IMG/VR virus record: IMGVR_UViG_3300034101_005634 | Span: 1 to 51,459 of that record | Length of the DNA: 51,459 bases | Origin: a virus | Reading direction: 5' to 3' (one strand) | Shown here: piece by piece, positions 1-8,305 of the stretch | Numbering within the stretch: position 1 is the first letter of the stretch | Layout: each line of letters opens with the position of its first letter | Program-made: the position numbers and the translations under genes | The notes under the pieces: model-generated | Databases searched by the model: none | Seen by the model: only the letters and a program-made list of their open reading frames with translations | What the model was told of the DNA's origin: nothing

Positions 1-156
1 CGTTTGCTGTAATTGGTGAGGTATTTGCAGTAATACCAGCGTTTGCTGTAATTGGTGAGGTATTTGCAGTAATACCAGCGTTTGCTGTAATTGGTGAGGT
101 ATTTGCAGTAATACCAGCGTTTGCTGTAATTGGTGAGGTATTTGCAGTAATACCAG
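1..156. repeat. 39-bp perfect tandem repeat, four copies
   Basis: Four consecutive identical 39-bp units (1-39, 40-78, 79-117, 118-156) are followed by a partial fifth from 157. The period is a multiple of three and encodes the 13-residue unit GITANTSPITANA on the minus strand. There are no unique spacers, so this is a coding repeat and not a CRISPR array. Copy number can be expected to vary by slippage or recombination, and may also be miscounted in an assembly. Confidence 0.9.
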
Positions 157-229
157 CGTTTGCTGTTAATACGCCAGTGAAATTACCACTAGCAGCTTGT
201 AAATCAAAAACTCTAAAATATTGAGACAT
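1..229 (-). CDS. Repeat-containing tail fibre protein, N-terminal part (cut by window edge)
   Basis: The frame opens with ATG at 229 and runs off the left edge, so only the first 76 or so residues are visible. It begins MSQYFRVFDLQAASGNF and then enters a perfect 13-residue tandem repeat, GITANTSPITANA, encoded by a 39-bp DNA repeat. Such short polar Thr/Asn/Ala repeats are typical of elongated phage fibre shafts. The gene directly follows the holin-like gene: that gene's TAA lies 4 nt upstream of this ATG, in the context AAATAAAATCATG, which is nearly identical to the context at 42320. No Shine-Dalgarno sequence is present. A fibre role is inferred from composition and from the many other fibre genes here. 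The C-terminal receptor-binding or chaperone part is not in the window. Confidence 0.6.
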   Translation of the reverse strand, partial: MSQYFRVFDLQAASGNFTGVLTANAGITANTSPITANAGITANTSPITANAGITANTSPITANAGITANTSPITAN

Positions 230-233
230 GATT

Positions 234-551
234 TTATTTTTTAATAAACTTGCTTGGATTTTTTTCAAATTTTTTAGCTAAGGCGACAATTCCATTGATT
301 ATTTCTGGAGAAACAACTCCTATGATCCCGTAGGTGATTGCTTTATAAAGACTAGAAATATCAGTTTGCTCAAGTACAAACCAAGCTATACCAGATGCAA
401 TAGCTGCACTTAATATTTTTTTAAGTTGCTCTAAAATAGCTAATTCTCTATCAGAGGATAATAATCTTGCTACCATTGCGGCTGCACCAATTAAAGGTAT
501 TACCCATCCTCCATTTATAAATTCTTTAAAAAGAGATTTTTCTGGCTCCAT
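234..551 (-). CDS. Putative holin-like small membrane protein
   Basis: This 105-residue protein has hydrophobic stretches at about residues 14-29 (GGWVIPLIGAAAMVARLL), 47-61 (ILSAAIASGIAWFVL) and 70-92 (YKAITYGIIGVVSPEIINGIVAL), with charged segments between them and a lysine-rich C-terminus (KKFEKNPSKFIKK). Size, two to three membrane segments and a basic tail are the usual holin plan. The GGWVIPLIGAAAMVARL start recalls the LydA-like holin group, but I cannot confirm the family. It is the first gene after a strong terminator and has its own upstream AT-rich region with a 16-bp interrupted palindrome. No endolysin gene is seen beside it. Another small membrane protein remains possible. Confidence 0.5.
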   Translation of the reverse strand: MEPEKSLFKEFINGGWVIPLIGAAAMVARLLSSDRELAILEQLKKILSAAIASGIAWFVLEQTDISSLYKAITYGIIGVVSPEIINGIVALAKKFEKNPSKFIKK

Positions 552-568
552 TGTAAATTTATTTACAC
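552..568 (-). promoter_or_regulatory. Palindrome plus GTGTAA element before the holin-like gene
   Basis: Immediately upstream of the ATG at 551 is the interrupted palindrome TGTAAAT-TT-ATTTACA (552-567). On the minus strand it overlaps a GTGTAA element at 568-563, whose first base is 17 nt before the ATG. The same hexamer recurs at similar spacing before five other genes. It could be an operator, a -10-like element or a translation signal. No Shine-Dalgarno sequence is present. Confidence 0.35.
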
Positions 569-592
569 AAAAATATTTAAAATAATAAAAAA

Positions 593-621
593 AATAGCTC
601 CACTATTTTAGTGGAGCTATT
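593..621 (-). terminator. Rho-independent terminator, leftward
   Basis: A perfect 13-bp stem (593-605 with 609-621, arm AATAGCTCCACTA) closes a 3-nt loop. Read leftward it is followed by a run of eight T (complement of 585-592 region). It ends transcripts from the 653-856 gene and separates them from the holin-like gene, which therefore needs its own promoter or antitermination. On the plus strand no T-tract follows. Confidence 0.85.
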
Positions 622-652
622 AGAATGAATAAACTTATGATTTTAGTTGTTT

Positions 653-856
653 TTATTTATCGTTTTTGGCTGTGAAGACTGTTTTTACAATTTCTTGACC
701 ATCTTTAATTTCAATTTGATCAACCCTACCACTAACTCTATTAGCGCAAGCCTTTGCCCACTTTAGAGCGTCCTCAAAAAATGAATTGTAGGATTGTTGA
801 TAATTATTTTTTGAATCGTATACTCGATATACCAAATCGTTTTTAATTGTAGACAT
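653..856 (-). CDS. Small conserved-looking hypothetical protein
   Basis: This 67-residue protein is not recognised. It has a regular alternating pattern (DLVYRVYDSKNNYQQSYNSF, then a helix EDALKWAKACANRV, then strand-like VDQIEIKDGQEIVKTVF), suggesting a compact alpha/beta domain. It stands alone between a candidate promoter at 913-942 and the terminator at 593-621, so it may be a single-gene unit. Its codons for charged and aromatic residues fit a real protein and not antisense noise. There is no signal peptide, membrane segment or cysteine pair. Confidence 0.6.
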   Translation of the reverse strand: MSTIKNDLVYRVYDSKNNYQQSYNSFFEDALKWAKACANRVSGRVDQIEIKDGQEIVKTVFTAKNDK

Positions 857-912
857 TTCTTTTTAATTTTAATGTATGTATGTTTCTATGATAACGTATA
901 AGATGACGTAAG

Positions 913-942
913 TTAATACTGCTTTATTCATTAAATTGACAA
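913..942 (-). promoter_or_regulatory. Candidate sigma70-like promoter for the 653-856 gene
   Basis: Read leftward, TTGTCA (942-937) and TATTAA (918-913) are separated by 18 nt. The -35 lies in the loop of an inverted repeat (TGCTTTATT 920-928 with AATAAAGCA 941-949), which could act as an operator or simply be AT-rich chance. An ATAACGTA motif lies downstream near 893-900. Similar motifs occur near the starts at 14554 and 35753. Confidence 0.4.
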
Positions 943-963
943 TAAAGCATGTTTAAATTGAAG

Positions 964-1212
964 TCAAGAATTTTCTGGAAAAAATTCAAAAGCAATTCTT
1001 CCAACATAAAATTCATCATCACTTATGATGCCCTCTATGATGATTTTTTCATCTAAAAAAAATATTTTTTTAATGTCAAGCATGTATTTTTTACCATTTA
1101 AAAATAAAAAATGAATTCCATTATCAAAAAATAAACGGGAATTTTTAAATATTTTATTTTTTAGTTTTTCAAAATTAGAAGTGCTGTCTATAATTTTAAT
1201 TGAATTTTTCAT
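964..1212 (-). CDS. Hypothetical protein, 82 aa
   Basis: Not recognised. It is a lysine-, isoleucine- and phenylalanine-rich 82-residue protein whose second half reads as beta strands (IHFLFLNGKKYMLDIKKIFF, EKIIIEGIIS, FYVGRIAFEFF). Its start overlaps the 3' end of the preceding gene (1196-1687) by 17 bp, so the two are cotranscribed and probably translationally coupled. There are no cysteines, membrane segments or known motifs. A small beta-rich accessory protein is the most that can be said. Confidence 0.55.
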   Translation of the reverse strand: MKNSIKIIDSTSNFEKLKNKIFKNSRLFFDNGIHFLFLNGKKYMLDIKKIFFLDEKIIIEGIISDDEFYVGRIAFEFFPENS

Positions 1213-1687
1213 ATTTCCAACGTATTTTTAATATATTATTTTCTTTAAAGAATTCACATTTTTTATCATATTTTTTTAACCAATTTATAAAATTTCTTCT
1301 TTTATTTTCTCTATCTATATCAGATGATATAGAGGTTTTATTGAGTTTTTCTTGTGCGAATTTTAAAATTACATGAAATGCCTGAATTATTTTATTGGGA
1401 GTAAATTCGGTCGAGTCTCCATAGCAAAATTGTAAAGATAAATCATCTGATGATTCAAGTAGGTCTTCTGTTGCTTCAAAAAACACTATAGCTAGTAGTT
1501 TTTTATTTTCATAAATTGTAAAAATATTATCTGATTCGTATAATGAATTTAAAAGATCTCTGCTTTTTATTTCTAATAAATTCTTAGATGTGATTTTTCC
1601 AAAATCAGCAGGTTTAGATTTTAGTAAAAAATCAAATAATTTTTTATCTATTTTTTTATTTATTTTAATTATTTGTTTAACTTTCAT
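1196..1687 (-). CDS. Possible GNAT-like acetyltransferase, weak
   Basis: This 163-residue protein begins MKVKQIIKINKKIDKKLFDFL. The layout loosely matches a GNAT fold: strand-like segments around residues 55-75 (IFTIYENKKLLAIVFFEA), then a long helix (IIQAFHVILKFAQEKL), and a C-terminal RENKRRNFINWLKKYDKKC followed by a final strand (ILKIRWKYEKF). In GNATs an R/N-rich segment followed by a helix often closes the acetyl-CoA site. The canonical Q/RxxGxG/A pyrophosphate loop is not evident, so this is tentative. It diverges from tail gene L with only 40 bp between the starts. It is the head of a two-gene unit with the 964-1212 gene. Confidence 0.45.
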   Translation of the reverse strand: MKVKQIIKINKKIDKKLFDFLLKSKPADFGKITSKNLLEIKSRDLLNSLYESDNIFTIYENKKLLAIVFFEATEDLLESSDDLSLQFCYGDSTEFTPNKIIQAFHVILKFAQEKLNKTSISSDIDRENKRRNFINWLKKYDKKCEFFKENNILKIRWKYEKFN

Positions 1688-1700
1688 CTGTTTTTATTAT

Positions 1701-1719
1701 TATAAATAAAAAAGTGTAA
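1701..1719 (+). promoter_or_regulatory. T4-late-type TATAAATA box and GTGTAA element before gene L
   Basis: TATAAATA (1701-1708) matches the T4 late-promoter consensus exactly and ends 19 nt before the ATG at 1728. GTGTAA (1714-1719) begins 14 nt before the ATG. The 40-bp divergent gap leaves little room for a normal -35. Together with the sigma-like gene at 36328 this suggests late, phage-directed transcription of the tail-tip operon (inference). The region is very AT-rich, so chance is possible. Confidence 0.4.
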
Positions 1720-1727
1720 TATTAAAT

Positions 1728-2618
1728 ATGGGCCAAGGAAAAACAAAAATTTCAAGGAGTTTGCTTGATTTGCAACCATCTGCTGTTTTGGATTTTTTTA
1801 GAATTTATCCAAATACTGTAATTAAGCCTAATACTTATATATCTATTCATGGGGGTTCGGATTTTGGGGGGGCAATTTTTTGGCAAGGCATCAGCTATCA
1901 ACCAGTACCAATAGAAGTTGAAGGTTTTGAAATCAATGGTAATGGACAATTATCGAGACCAAAAATTAGAATAGCTAATGTAGATTATTTAATCACATCT
2001 TTGCTGCAAAATAATGAAGATTTGATTTATGGTAAAGTAGTTAGAAAAAGGACTTTTTTAAAATATATAGATGATATTAATTTTGATGGAGGCAATCCAT
2101 TTGGTGAAGCTGATCAAAGCGCAGAAATTGCAGAAGAAGAGTATTTAATATCGCAAAAAACATCAGAAAACAAATTATATGTAGAGCTTGAATTAACTTC
2201 TCCATTAGATTTAGATAATTACGAAGTCAACAATAGAGTAATATTAGGTAAATATTGCTCATGGTTATATAGAGGCGAAGGATGTAGGTATAATAAACAG
2301 CCAATAGAACAAGAAGATGGCGCTAATTTTTCAGTGCCAGTTGGCTCTAATCAAAATATTTGGTCATCAACTAAAGTTTATTTAAAAGGTCAATATGTGT
2401 ATGTTGAGCATAATAGAATGACAGTTAATAACCAAAAATTAAAAACTTATTATGTATCGACACAAAATGGAAATATAAATAATCAACCAGAGAATAACCC
2501 ATCTTTTTGGCAAAAAGATGGATGTAATAAGTCAATGACTGCTTGTAAAAAGAGATTTGGAGCTTCCACACTACCTTTTGGAGGTTATCCAGGAACAGAC
2601 GGCTTTAATTATGGATAA
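1728..2618 (+). CDS. L: Minor tail protein L homologue with inserted CBM-like module
   Basis: This 296-residue homologue of lambda gpL, a tail-tip protein, shows GSDFGGAIFWQGISYQPVPI near residues 43-62, GFEINGNGQLSRPKIRIANV and the cysteine framework C177-x8-C186 and C266-x6-C273. The pairs have the same internal spacing as the four cysteines that bind an iron-sulfur cluster in lambda gpL. Between the pairs lie about 57 extra residues compared with lambda. These carry a tryptophan/tyrosine pattern (NIWSSTKVYLKGQYVYVEH, TYYVSTQNG, NNPSFWQKDGC) resembling a CBM5/12-type carbohydrate-binding module. It starts the rightward L-K-I-J operon. The gene K ATG lies inside its last codons (8-bp overlap). 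No Shine-Dalgarno sequence is visible. Confidence 0.88.
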   Translation: MGQGKTKISRSLLDLQPSAVLDFFRIYPNTVIKPNTYISIHGGSDFGGAIFWQGISYQPVPIEVEGFEINGNGQLSRPKIRIANVDYLITSLLQNNEDLIYGKVVRKRTFLKYIDDINFDGGNPFGEADQSAEIAEEEYLISQKTSENKLYVELELTSPLDLDNYEVNNRVILGKYCSWLYRGEGCRYNKQPIEQEDGANFSVPVGSNQNIWSSTKVYLKGQYVYVEHNRMTVNNQKLKTYYVSTQNGNINNQPENNPSFWQKDGCNKSMTACKKRFGASTLPFGGYPGTDGFNYG

Positions 2619-3018
2619 TATAAAAAAAACAAAAAATATCAAATTGATTTTTAAAACAATAGCTGATTGGTCAAAAATTAATTTAGGTATAGAAATATGT
2701 GGATTTGTTGGGTTTGATGAAAAACAACAGAAATATATTATTCAATTAGAAAAAAATTGTTCTTCAGATCCAAGTAATTTTTTTGCAATTGACGCTTTAA
2801 ATTATTTAATGTTCAAAACTAAGTATTCTATTGTCGCCGTGTTTCATAGTCATATTTTGGGTGATGAAGAGCCTTCTGAATTTGATATCAAAATGTCAGA
2901 AAATTGTTGTATTCCATTTTTAATTTATTCTTTAAATAGTGGTAAATTTAAAATTTATGAACCCAAAAATAAAGAATATGATGTAAATAAATTAAAAAAC
3001 TTAATTAAAGAAATATGA
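2611..3018 (+). CDS. K: Tail assembly protein K homologue, JAMM (Mov34/MPN) peptidase domain only
   Basis: I chose the ATG at 2611 (MDNIKKTKN), which overlaps gene L by 8 bp. A longer in-frame start at 2557 would lie deep in gene L. The 135-residue product has a full JAMM zinc-peptidase signature: E28 in EICGFVGF, H79-S-H81 and S89-x-x-D92 (HSHILGDEEPSEFD). Lambda gpK has this MPN domain followed by an NlpC/P60 domain. Here the protein ends after the MPN domain and the NlpC part is absent. Its place between L and I is the standard lambda order. It acts in tail-tip assembly and perhaps in peptidoglycan or protein processing at infection (family knowledge). The ATGA overlap at 3015-3018 couples it to gene I. 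Confidence 0.85.
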   Translation: MDNIKKTKNIKLIFKTIADWSKINLGIEICGFVGFDEKQQKYIIQLEKNCSSDPSNFFAIDALNYLMFKTKYSIVAVFHSHILGDEEPSEFDIKMSENCCIPFLIYSLNSGKFKIYEPKNKEYDVNKLKNLIKEI

Positions 3019-3692
3019 CAAAAATTATTTTACATGGTATTTTAGCAAAAGAATTTGGTGATAGTTTTGAAATGAATATTTCAAGACCAAAAGATGCTAT
3101 TAAAGCTATTAATGCTAATTTTATTAATTTTGAAAATAGAATAAGAGAATTAGCTTTAGAGGGTTTGAATTATATTATAATAGTTGATAATAAAAAAATA
3201 CAAGATATAAAAGAATTAGAAATAAAAAATAAATTCAAAACAATTCAAATAGTTCCTTTGATATTTGGTGCTGGAGCAGCAGCAATTGGAGCTTTCGTGT
3301 TAACTTCAGTCGCTTCTTTAGGAGGTGCAGCGGCTGCGGCTGGAATGGCTGCATTTTTAGCAACAGGTGCAGGTTTTTTAACTTCTGCTTTAGTTGGAGG
3401 ATTAATATTAGCTGCGGTTACAATAGGCTTGCAAATGTTACTAACGCCAAAGGGAGAAAAAATAGATCCAGTTAAATCATCAACGACAGCTATAAAGGAA
3501 TCATTTTCATTTTCAAATAAAGCTAATGTCGCTAATCAAGGTTCAGTAATTCCAATTGGGTATGGAAGATTGAAGGTTGGTTCGCAAGTAATTCAATATA
3601 CAGTAAAAAGCTATCAGTCTCAAGTTAAATTTAGTGATTTCGCTCTAAAAGCAAATGATAATAATGTTGAATCCGTATCGAGCAAACAATAA
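3015..3692 (+). CDS. I: Tail assembly protein I homologue
   Basis: A 225-residue lambda gpI-type protein. Residues 1-80 form the ubiquitin-like beta-grasp region (MTKIILHGILAKEFGDSFEM, ending FKTIQIVPLIFGAG). A glycine/alanine-rich hydrophobic stretch follows at about 84-150 (FVLTSVASLGGAAAAAGMAA, LVGGLILAAVTIGLQMLLTP). The C-terminal part, SNKANVANQGSVIPIGYGRL, is the conserved segment seen before gpJ. The start ATG overlaps the gene K stop (ATGA), and its TAA overlaps the gene J ATG (TAATG at 3690-3694), indicating coupled translation. It acts in assembling the tail tip with L and J. Confidence is high from both sequence pattern and order. Confidence 0.85.
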   Translation: MTKIILHGILAKEFGDSFEMNISRPKDAIKAINANFINFENRIRELALEGLNYIIIVDNKKIQDIKELEIKNKFKTIQIVPLIFGAGAAAIGAFVLTSVASLGGAAAAAGMAAFLATGAGFLTSALVGGLILAAVTIGLQMLLTPKGEKIDPVKSSTTAIKESFSFSNKANVANQGSVIPIGYGRLKVGSQVIQYTVKSYQSQVKFSDFALKANDNNVESVSSKQ

Positions 3693-6529
3693 TGAAGCAC
3701 TTATTAAAGAAGGTTGGTATCCAAGGAGCAAGAAGACGAGGGAGGCAACAAAAAGCACCTCCAGCTCAGTTAGATCCTCCAGTTTTAGGTGTGCATAGTC
3801 TAGCTGGATCTTTTGCTCATTCAGAAATATTAGATTTGGTTTCAGATGGACCAATAGAAGGTGTTGTTGATCAAGATGGTAAATTATGCAATGACGATAT
3901 ATTCAAGGGTATATATTTAAATGATACAGTTGTTAAAACAAAAGATAATAAGTTTAATTTTGCAAACGTATTAGCTCAAGCTAATTTTGGAGAAGAGACC
4001 CAAAGTAAATTAAGCAACTTTAAAAATGTATACATTGATACTACATATAATTCAGATTTATTTGGTCCATATAGACAAGGTGGACAAGTAGATAAATTGA
4101 CTGAAAATAAAAATATTCTTACTGATTCATGGGCTTTGAATAGAGGAAGTCAGCCCTTAGAGTATAGTGATAGTGAGGGTAGTGATGATAGTTCAAGATT
4201 AACAAAAAGGAACTATACAAATTGGAATACTTTAGATCAAAATAATGAAACCGCAATACCAGTAACGCATATAATTTCAAACCCAAATGTTAAACAGTGT
4301 TTTGTAAGTTTATATATATCAGCTCTTTCGGATACGATGTCGCAGGATTTAGAAGGAGTCACAAACGCTGTTGATAAAAAATTAAAAGCAGGATCTAAAT
4401 ACCCATCTGTTTTGTATGTAGAAGTTGAAACAGGAAAAATAAATCAAGATGGCTCACAACAACCTCATGGTGTTTTTGTATTTCGATTTGTATCATTGAT
4501 TCAATCAGAAGTCGCCGTAGATTTAGGAAATTCTGATGCTTCTTCTTTTGGATCATATTATAATTGGATTAAAACAACTAGTCCACATATTTTTCAACCA
4601 TTTAACCTTCCAGATGTATCATTATCTGGAAAAGAACAAACTTATGAAAAAAGATATATCAAAGTGACTAGAAGATCTACAGAGACATTTTCTTCATTAA
4701 TAGCAAAAAAAGTTAAATTAGCAAAAGTTACTGAAATTATACCAATAAATTTAAATTATCCATTTTCTGCTATAATTGGGACCAAAATAGATTCAAGAAG
4801 TTTTAGCTCTATACCTTCAAGAATATTTGATTTGAAATTAAAAAAAGTCAAAGTGCCAACTAATTATAATCCAATAGATACGGATGGAAGCGACAAAAGA
4901 TATTTAAAAAATTCATCACAAACTAAAAAACAAGTCTATAATGGCATGTGGGATGGAACTTTTAAAATTGCATGGACAGATAATCCAGCTTGGATTCTTT
5001 ATGATCTTATAACTAGTAAAAGATATGGTTTAGGTCAATACATTGATGAAGAAAGAGTAGATAAGTGGGATTTATATAAAATTGGAAGATTTTGTGACGC
5101 GGTTGATGAAAATGGATACTTTGTTGGTTCGCCTGATTTAAGGGGGGGATTAGAACCAAGATTTTCTTGTAATCTTCTTTTTCAAGAAAAAACAAAATTA
5201 TTTGATAGCATAAATGTAATTGCGTCTTTGTTTAGAGGTATTGTTTATTACAATAATTCTGAAATTAGTTTTGTAGATGATAGACCTAAAACGCCATCAG
5301 CTTTATTTACAAACTCAAATATTAAAGATGGTCATTTTAGTTATTCAAATTATAAAAGAGATGAGCAATATAATAGTATAGAAGTTTTATATATTGATAG
5401 GTTTGAAAATTTTGAATCTAAAATAGAATACGTTGAAGATGAGGAAGACATGAGAAAAAGAGGTGTTTTTAAGAAAACCATTAGTCCTCTTGGGGTTACT
5501 TCAAGAGCAATGGCGAGAAGAATAGGTCAACATTTTATATTTCAAACAATTAAAGAAAATCAAGCAGTCAATTTTATAGCTGGTCTTGAAACGTTACTAT
5601 GTAGACCAGGTGATTTAATAATAATAGAAGATGAATTAAAAACGTTAAGATCTAATTTTGGTAGAGTTTTATCTGTTGATCAAGCGTCTAGAAAAATTAG
5701 ATTATCTGAAAAGCATGATCAAGATAATTTCACCAATACATTGACAGTATATTCTCCAACAGGCATACCGACATTAAACGAGCAAAATAATCCACAAGGC
5801 GATCAAGATATTATTAATTATAGAAATAATTCTTTAGTTTCAAGTGTGTCGCAGATAACTACTTTTAATAGTATACAAAGCATAATAAATAAAGATTTTG
5901 GATCTGAAATTATAGTATCCGCTAACGACATTAATGTTAATTTAATACAATATATTGCTGAGGGCAGTCCATACAGATATAAAAGAAAAAATTTAGATGA
6001 TAAAATTTATAAAGTTTTATCCATAAAGGAAGATAATCCAAATGAATATCAAGTAATTGCGACAAAATATATCACTGGAAAATTCCAATTTATTGAAGAA
6101 AATAAAAGTATTCAATATAAAGAAGATAATTATTATGGCAATAATGGTGGTGGCAGCAATATTAAGTATGAATCTCTTCAGCAACCAGATAATTTAACTT
6201 TATCTACTCAAAAAATTTCAAATACTTGGAGGCTTTACGCAAATTGGAATTCTGTTCCGTATGCAACTGGATATAATGTAATATGTAATTTTCCAAATGG
6301 TCTATCAGAAGAAAAAAATATAAATTCATTATCAACTTTTTTTCAAATTAATGCAATTGGCACTTATTCCATTTATGTATCTGCATTATCCAATACTCAA
6401 CCAATAAACAATACATTTTATTTTAATTCAGATCAAAGCGTTGAATCATTATTTTTTATTAATAATGATAATGAGACATTGATACAATTCGACAGAAGTT
6501 ACATGTATGATATAACTATTAATAATTAG
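3692..6529 (+). CDS. J: Tip attachment (host-specificity) protein J homologue
   Basis: A 945-residue homologue of lambda gpJ, the central tail-tip fibre that contacts the receptor. The N-terminal conserved part is clear (residues 30-75: VLGVHSLAGSFAHSEILDLV, SDGPIEGVVDQDGK, GIYLNDTVVKTKDNKFNF). The phage-tail-type core around 400-650 has NPAWILYDLITSKRYGLGQY and RPGDLIIIEDELKTLRSNFG. Near residues 825-900 there is a fibronectin-III-like stretch (QQPDNLTLSTQKISNTWRLY, then NWNSVPYATGYNV). At 945 residues it is shorter than lambda J (1132), with the shortening at the C-terminal, receptor-specific side. Gene order L-K-I-J supports the call. Host range should map to its C-terminus (family knowledge). 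Confidence 0.9.
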   Translation: MKHLLKKVGIQGARRRGRQQKAPPAQLDPPVLGVHSLAGSFAHSEILDLVSDGPIEGVVDQDGKLCNDDIFKGIYLNDTVVKTKDNKFNFANVLAQANFGEETQSKLSNFKNVYIDTTYNSDLFGPYRQGGQVDKLTENKNILTDSWALNRGSQPLEYSDSEGSDDSSRLTKRNYTNWNTLDQNNETAIPVTHIISNPNVKQCFVSLYISALSDTMSQDLEGVTNAVDKKLKAGSKYPSVLYVEVETGKINQDGSQQPHGVFVFRFVSLIQSEVAVDLGNSDASSFGSYYNWIKTTSPHIFQPFNLPDVSLSGKEQTYEKRYIKVTRRSTETFSSLIAKKVKLAKVTEIIPINLNYPFSAIIGTKIDSRSFSSIPSRIFDLKLKKVKVPTNYNPIDTDGSDKRYLKNSSQTKKQVYNGMWDGTFKIAWTDNPAWILYDLITSKRYGLGQYIDEERVDKWDLYKIGRFCDAVDENGYFVGSPDLRGGLEPRFSCNLLFQEKTKLFDSINVIASLFRGIVYYNNSEISFVDDRPKTPSALFTNSNIKDGHFSYSNYKRDEQYNSIEVLYIDRFENFESKIEYVEDEEDMRKRGVFKKTISPLGVTSRAMARRIGQHFIFQTIKENQAVNFIAGLETLLCRPGDLIIIEDELKTLRSNFGRVLSVDQASRKIRLSEKHDQDNFTNTLTVYSPTGIPTLNEQNNPQGDQDIINYRNNSLVSSVSQITTFNSIQSIINKDFGSEIIVSANDINVNLIQYIAEGSPYRYKRKNLDDKIYKVLSIKEDNPNEYQVIATKYITGKFQFIEENKSIQYKEDNYYGNNGGGSNIKYESLQQPDNLTLSTQKISNTWRLYANWNSVPYATGYNVICNFPNGLSEEKNINSLSTFFQINAIGTYSIYVSALSNTQPINNTFYFNSDQSVESLFFINNDNETLIQFDRSYMYDITINN

Positions 6530-6533
6530 AAAT

Positions 6534-8300
6534 ATGCCAATTTACAACAGACAAGGAGAAGGTGTAATAAACGAATTATCTATTGATAGTTCAGACGTAT
6601 TATTAGATCCTTACACTAATAATCCAATCTATCAATTTGATTCTAAATATTTATTTAATTCAGATTTAAGTAAAACATCTACTGGAATTGGTGTTGTAGT
6701 GAATACATCAAATGAATTTAATTTTAATATTAAAAATAGATTAAATATTACATTGGATGAATCTTCAATGGGTGAAGATGTGTTTTTTAATGGTGTAAAA
6801 ATTGATATTTTAAATAAAAATAAACAATTAATAAAAGATAATTTTATTAGTGGCGATATAGAATCTATAGATTTTACAGAGCAGAATAATATTGAAAGTT
6901 TTGGTTCTTTTAATAAAAATTATGGCATCAGAATGAGCATAGATGATCAAACTAATATTTATGATCACACAAGTGAATATTATGTATATGGAAACGAGCT
7001 TTATATAAAAAATGTACAAGTTAATGACTCAAGCGGTATTTTTATTAATTATGATCCAATTGAATATCAAGAGTATAAACCTTATAGTTTAGATGCGTCT
7101 TCATCGGAGGTATTAGTTGGAGAAGAAAATGCTTTATATTGCTCTAAATTCTTGCAAACATTAAATAATAAAAATGCAAGCCTTAATATAAAAGTTGTTT
7201 TTGCATCTGGAAAGCAAGAAAAATTAAAAATTAACTGGGGTGATGGAAATGAAGATATTATTTTTTATTATAATGGAAATACCTTTGTTGGACCAGGTGT
7301 TACAGTAACAAATACTGATCCACAGGATCAAAAGTTTTTAAGTATTGATGATTCGATACTAATAAATGGCAAAACTTATGAATTTACAAAAAACCATACT
7401 TATAATGTTAACTCTTTAACTACTTATCCAATAGCAATTGAAGTGGCAGAATCTAGTACTTCTGAATATGTAGAAATATTAAATAATGAAATTTTATTAC
7501 CCAATGCCATTACTCCAAATGGTATTTTAATTTCCACTGGTTTAATTAGCGGATCAATTGATTTTGAGTTGGAGTTTTTCAATAATGAAAATTATACATC
7601 ATTTAATAAAATTGATATTTATGCCAAAAAAAGCCAAGGCATCTCTATTGATCAAAATGATCTTATAGGAAGTGTGGATGTTTTAAATTCAAATGAATAT
7701 GGTAAATATGAATTTTCTATAGATGATGAAAGAATAGATCCATTTTTTGAATATTGGATTACTCTTGTTCCTTATAGTGATTTAGGTTCTGGATATGCAT
7801 GGAACATTGGCCCTTATTCTATAACACAGGAGATTATTGATACTAGAATTGCAGTCGATGTTGGTGAATTTAGAGTAATGGGTTTATCTTCTTACTCTTT
7901 AACGGATATAGTAGAGGGATTTTTAACTGGAATAAATAGTAATATATTAATTGATGAATTGCCACTTGATACTGGAATTTTATCTTGTGAATATTATGCA
8001 AATATCATAAATAGTCAAAAAGATACATGCTCTTTAAAATTAGTATTAAATAATAATTTAGAAAGCGATAATCAAAATAGGAGAAGTTTTCACGTATCTG
8101 AATATTCTGTTAGCGAAAATTGTTTTGTAGATTTTACAGCTGATTTAGAATCTACAGAAGATGGAGATTTTTTGAATTTATCTGGCAAGATAAATAATAC
8201 TTTTGGTTTAACGCCAGATCAATCTTTATCTTTTTATACTATAAGAAGAACAGCTATGGCTTATGATACTGGAGTCATTAATCCAATTTTATTTGAATAA
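6534..8300 (+). CDS. Tail-tip associated structural protein with PKD-like motif
   Basis: A 588-residue protein following gene J by 4 bp and closing the rightward tail-tip operon. It is rich in Asn, Ser, Asp and aromatic residues and strongly beta-strand-like, with no membrane segment. Around W235 it has INWGDGNEDIIFYYNGN and later KNHTYNVNSL. A WGDG loop followed by an H-T-Y strand is the hallmark of PKD/Ig-like domains, and two fibre-region proteins here carry the same motif. The family is otherwise unrecognised. Position suggests a fibre or decoration protein anchored at the tail tip, perhaps substituting for a side fibre. It converges with the leftward 8306 gene with only 5 bp between stops and no hairpin terminator. 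Confidence 0.65.
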   Translation: MPIYNRQGEGVINELSIDSSDVLLDPYTNNPIYQFDSKYLFNSDLSKTSTGIGVVVNTSNEFNFNIKNRLNITLDESSMGEDVFFNGVKIDILNKNKQLIKDNFISGDIESIDFTEQNNIESFGSFNKNYGIRMSIDDQTNIYDHTSEYYVYGNELYIKNVQVNDSSGIFINYDPIEYQEYKPYSLDASSSEVLVGEENALYCSKFLQTLNNKNASLNIKVVFASGKQEKLKINWGDGNEDIIFYYNGNTFVGPGVTVTNTDPQDQKFLSIDDSILINGKTYEFTKNHTYNVNSLTTYPIAIEVAESSTSEYVEILNNEILLPNAITPNGILISTGLISGSIDFELEFFNNENYTSFNKIDIYAKKSQGISIDQNDLIGSVDVLNSNEYGKYEFSIDDERIDPFFEYWITLVPYSDLGSGYAWNIGPYSITQEIIDTRIAVDVGEFRVMGLSSYSLTDIVEGFLTGINSNILIDELPLDTGILSCEYYANIINSQKDTCSLKLVLNNNLESDNQNRRSFHVSEYSVSENCFVDFTADLESTEDGDFLNLSGKINNTFGLTPDQSLSFYTIRRTAMAYDTGVINPILFE

Positions 8301-8305
8301 AATTA

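Noticed and set aside
1-156. CRISPR-like array
   Set aside because: The units are directly adjacent without unique spacers, and the period is a coding multiple of three.
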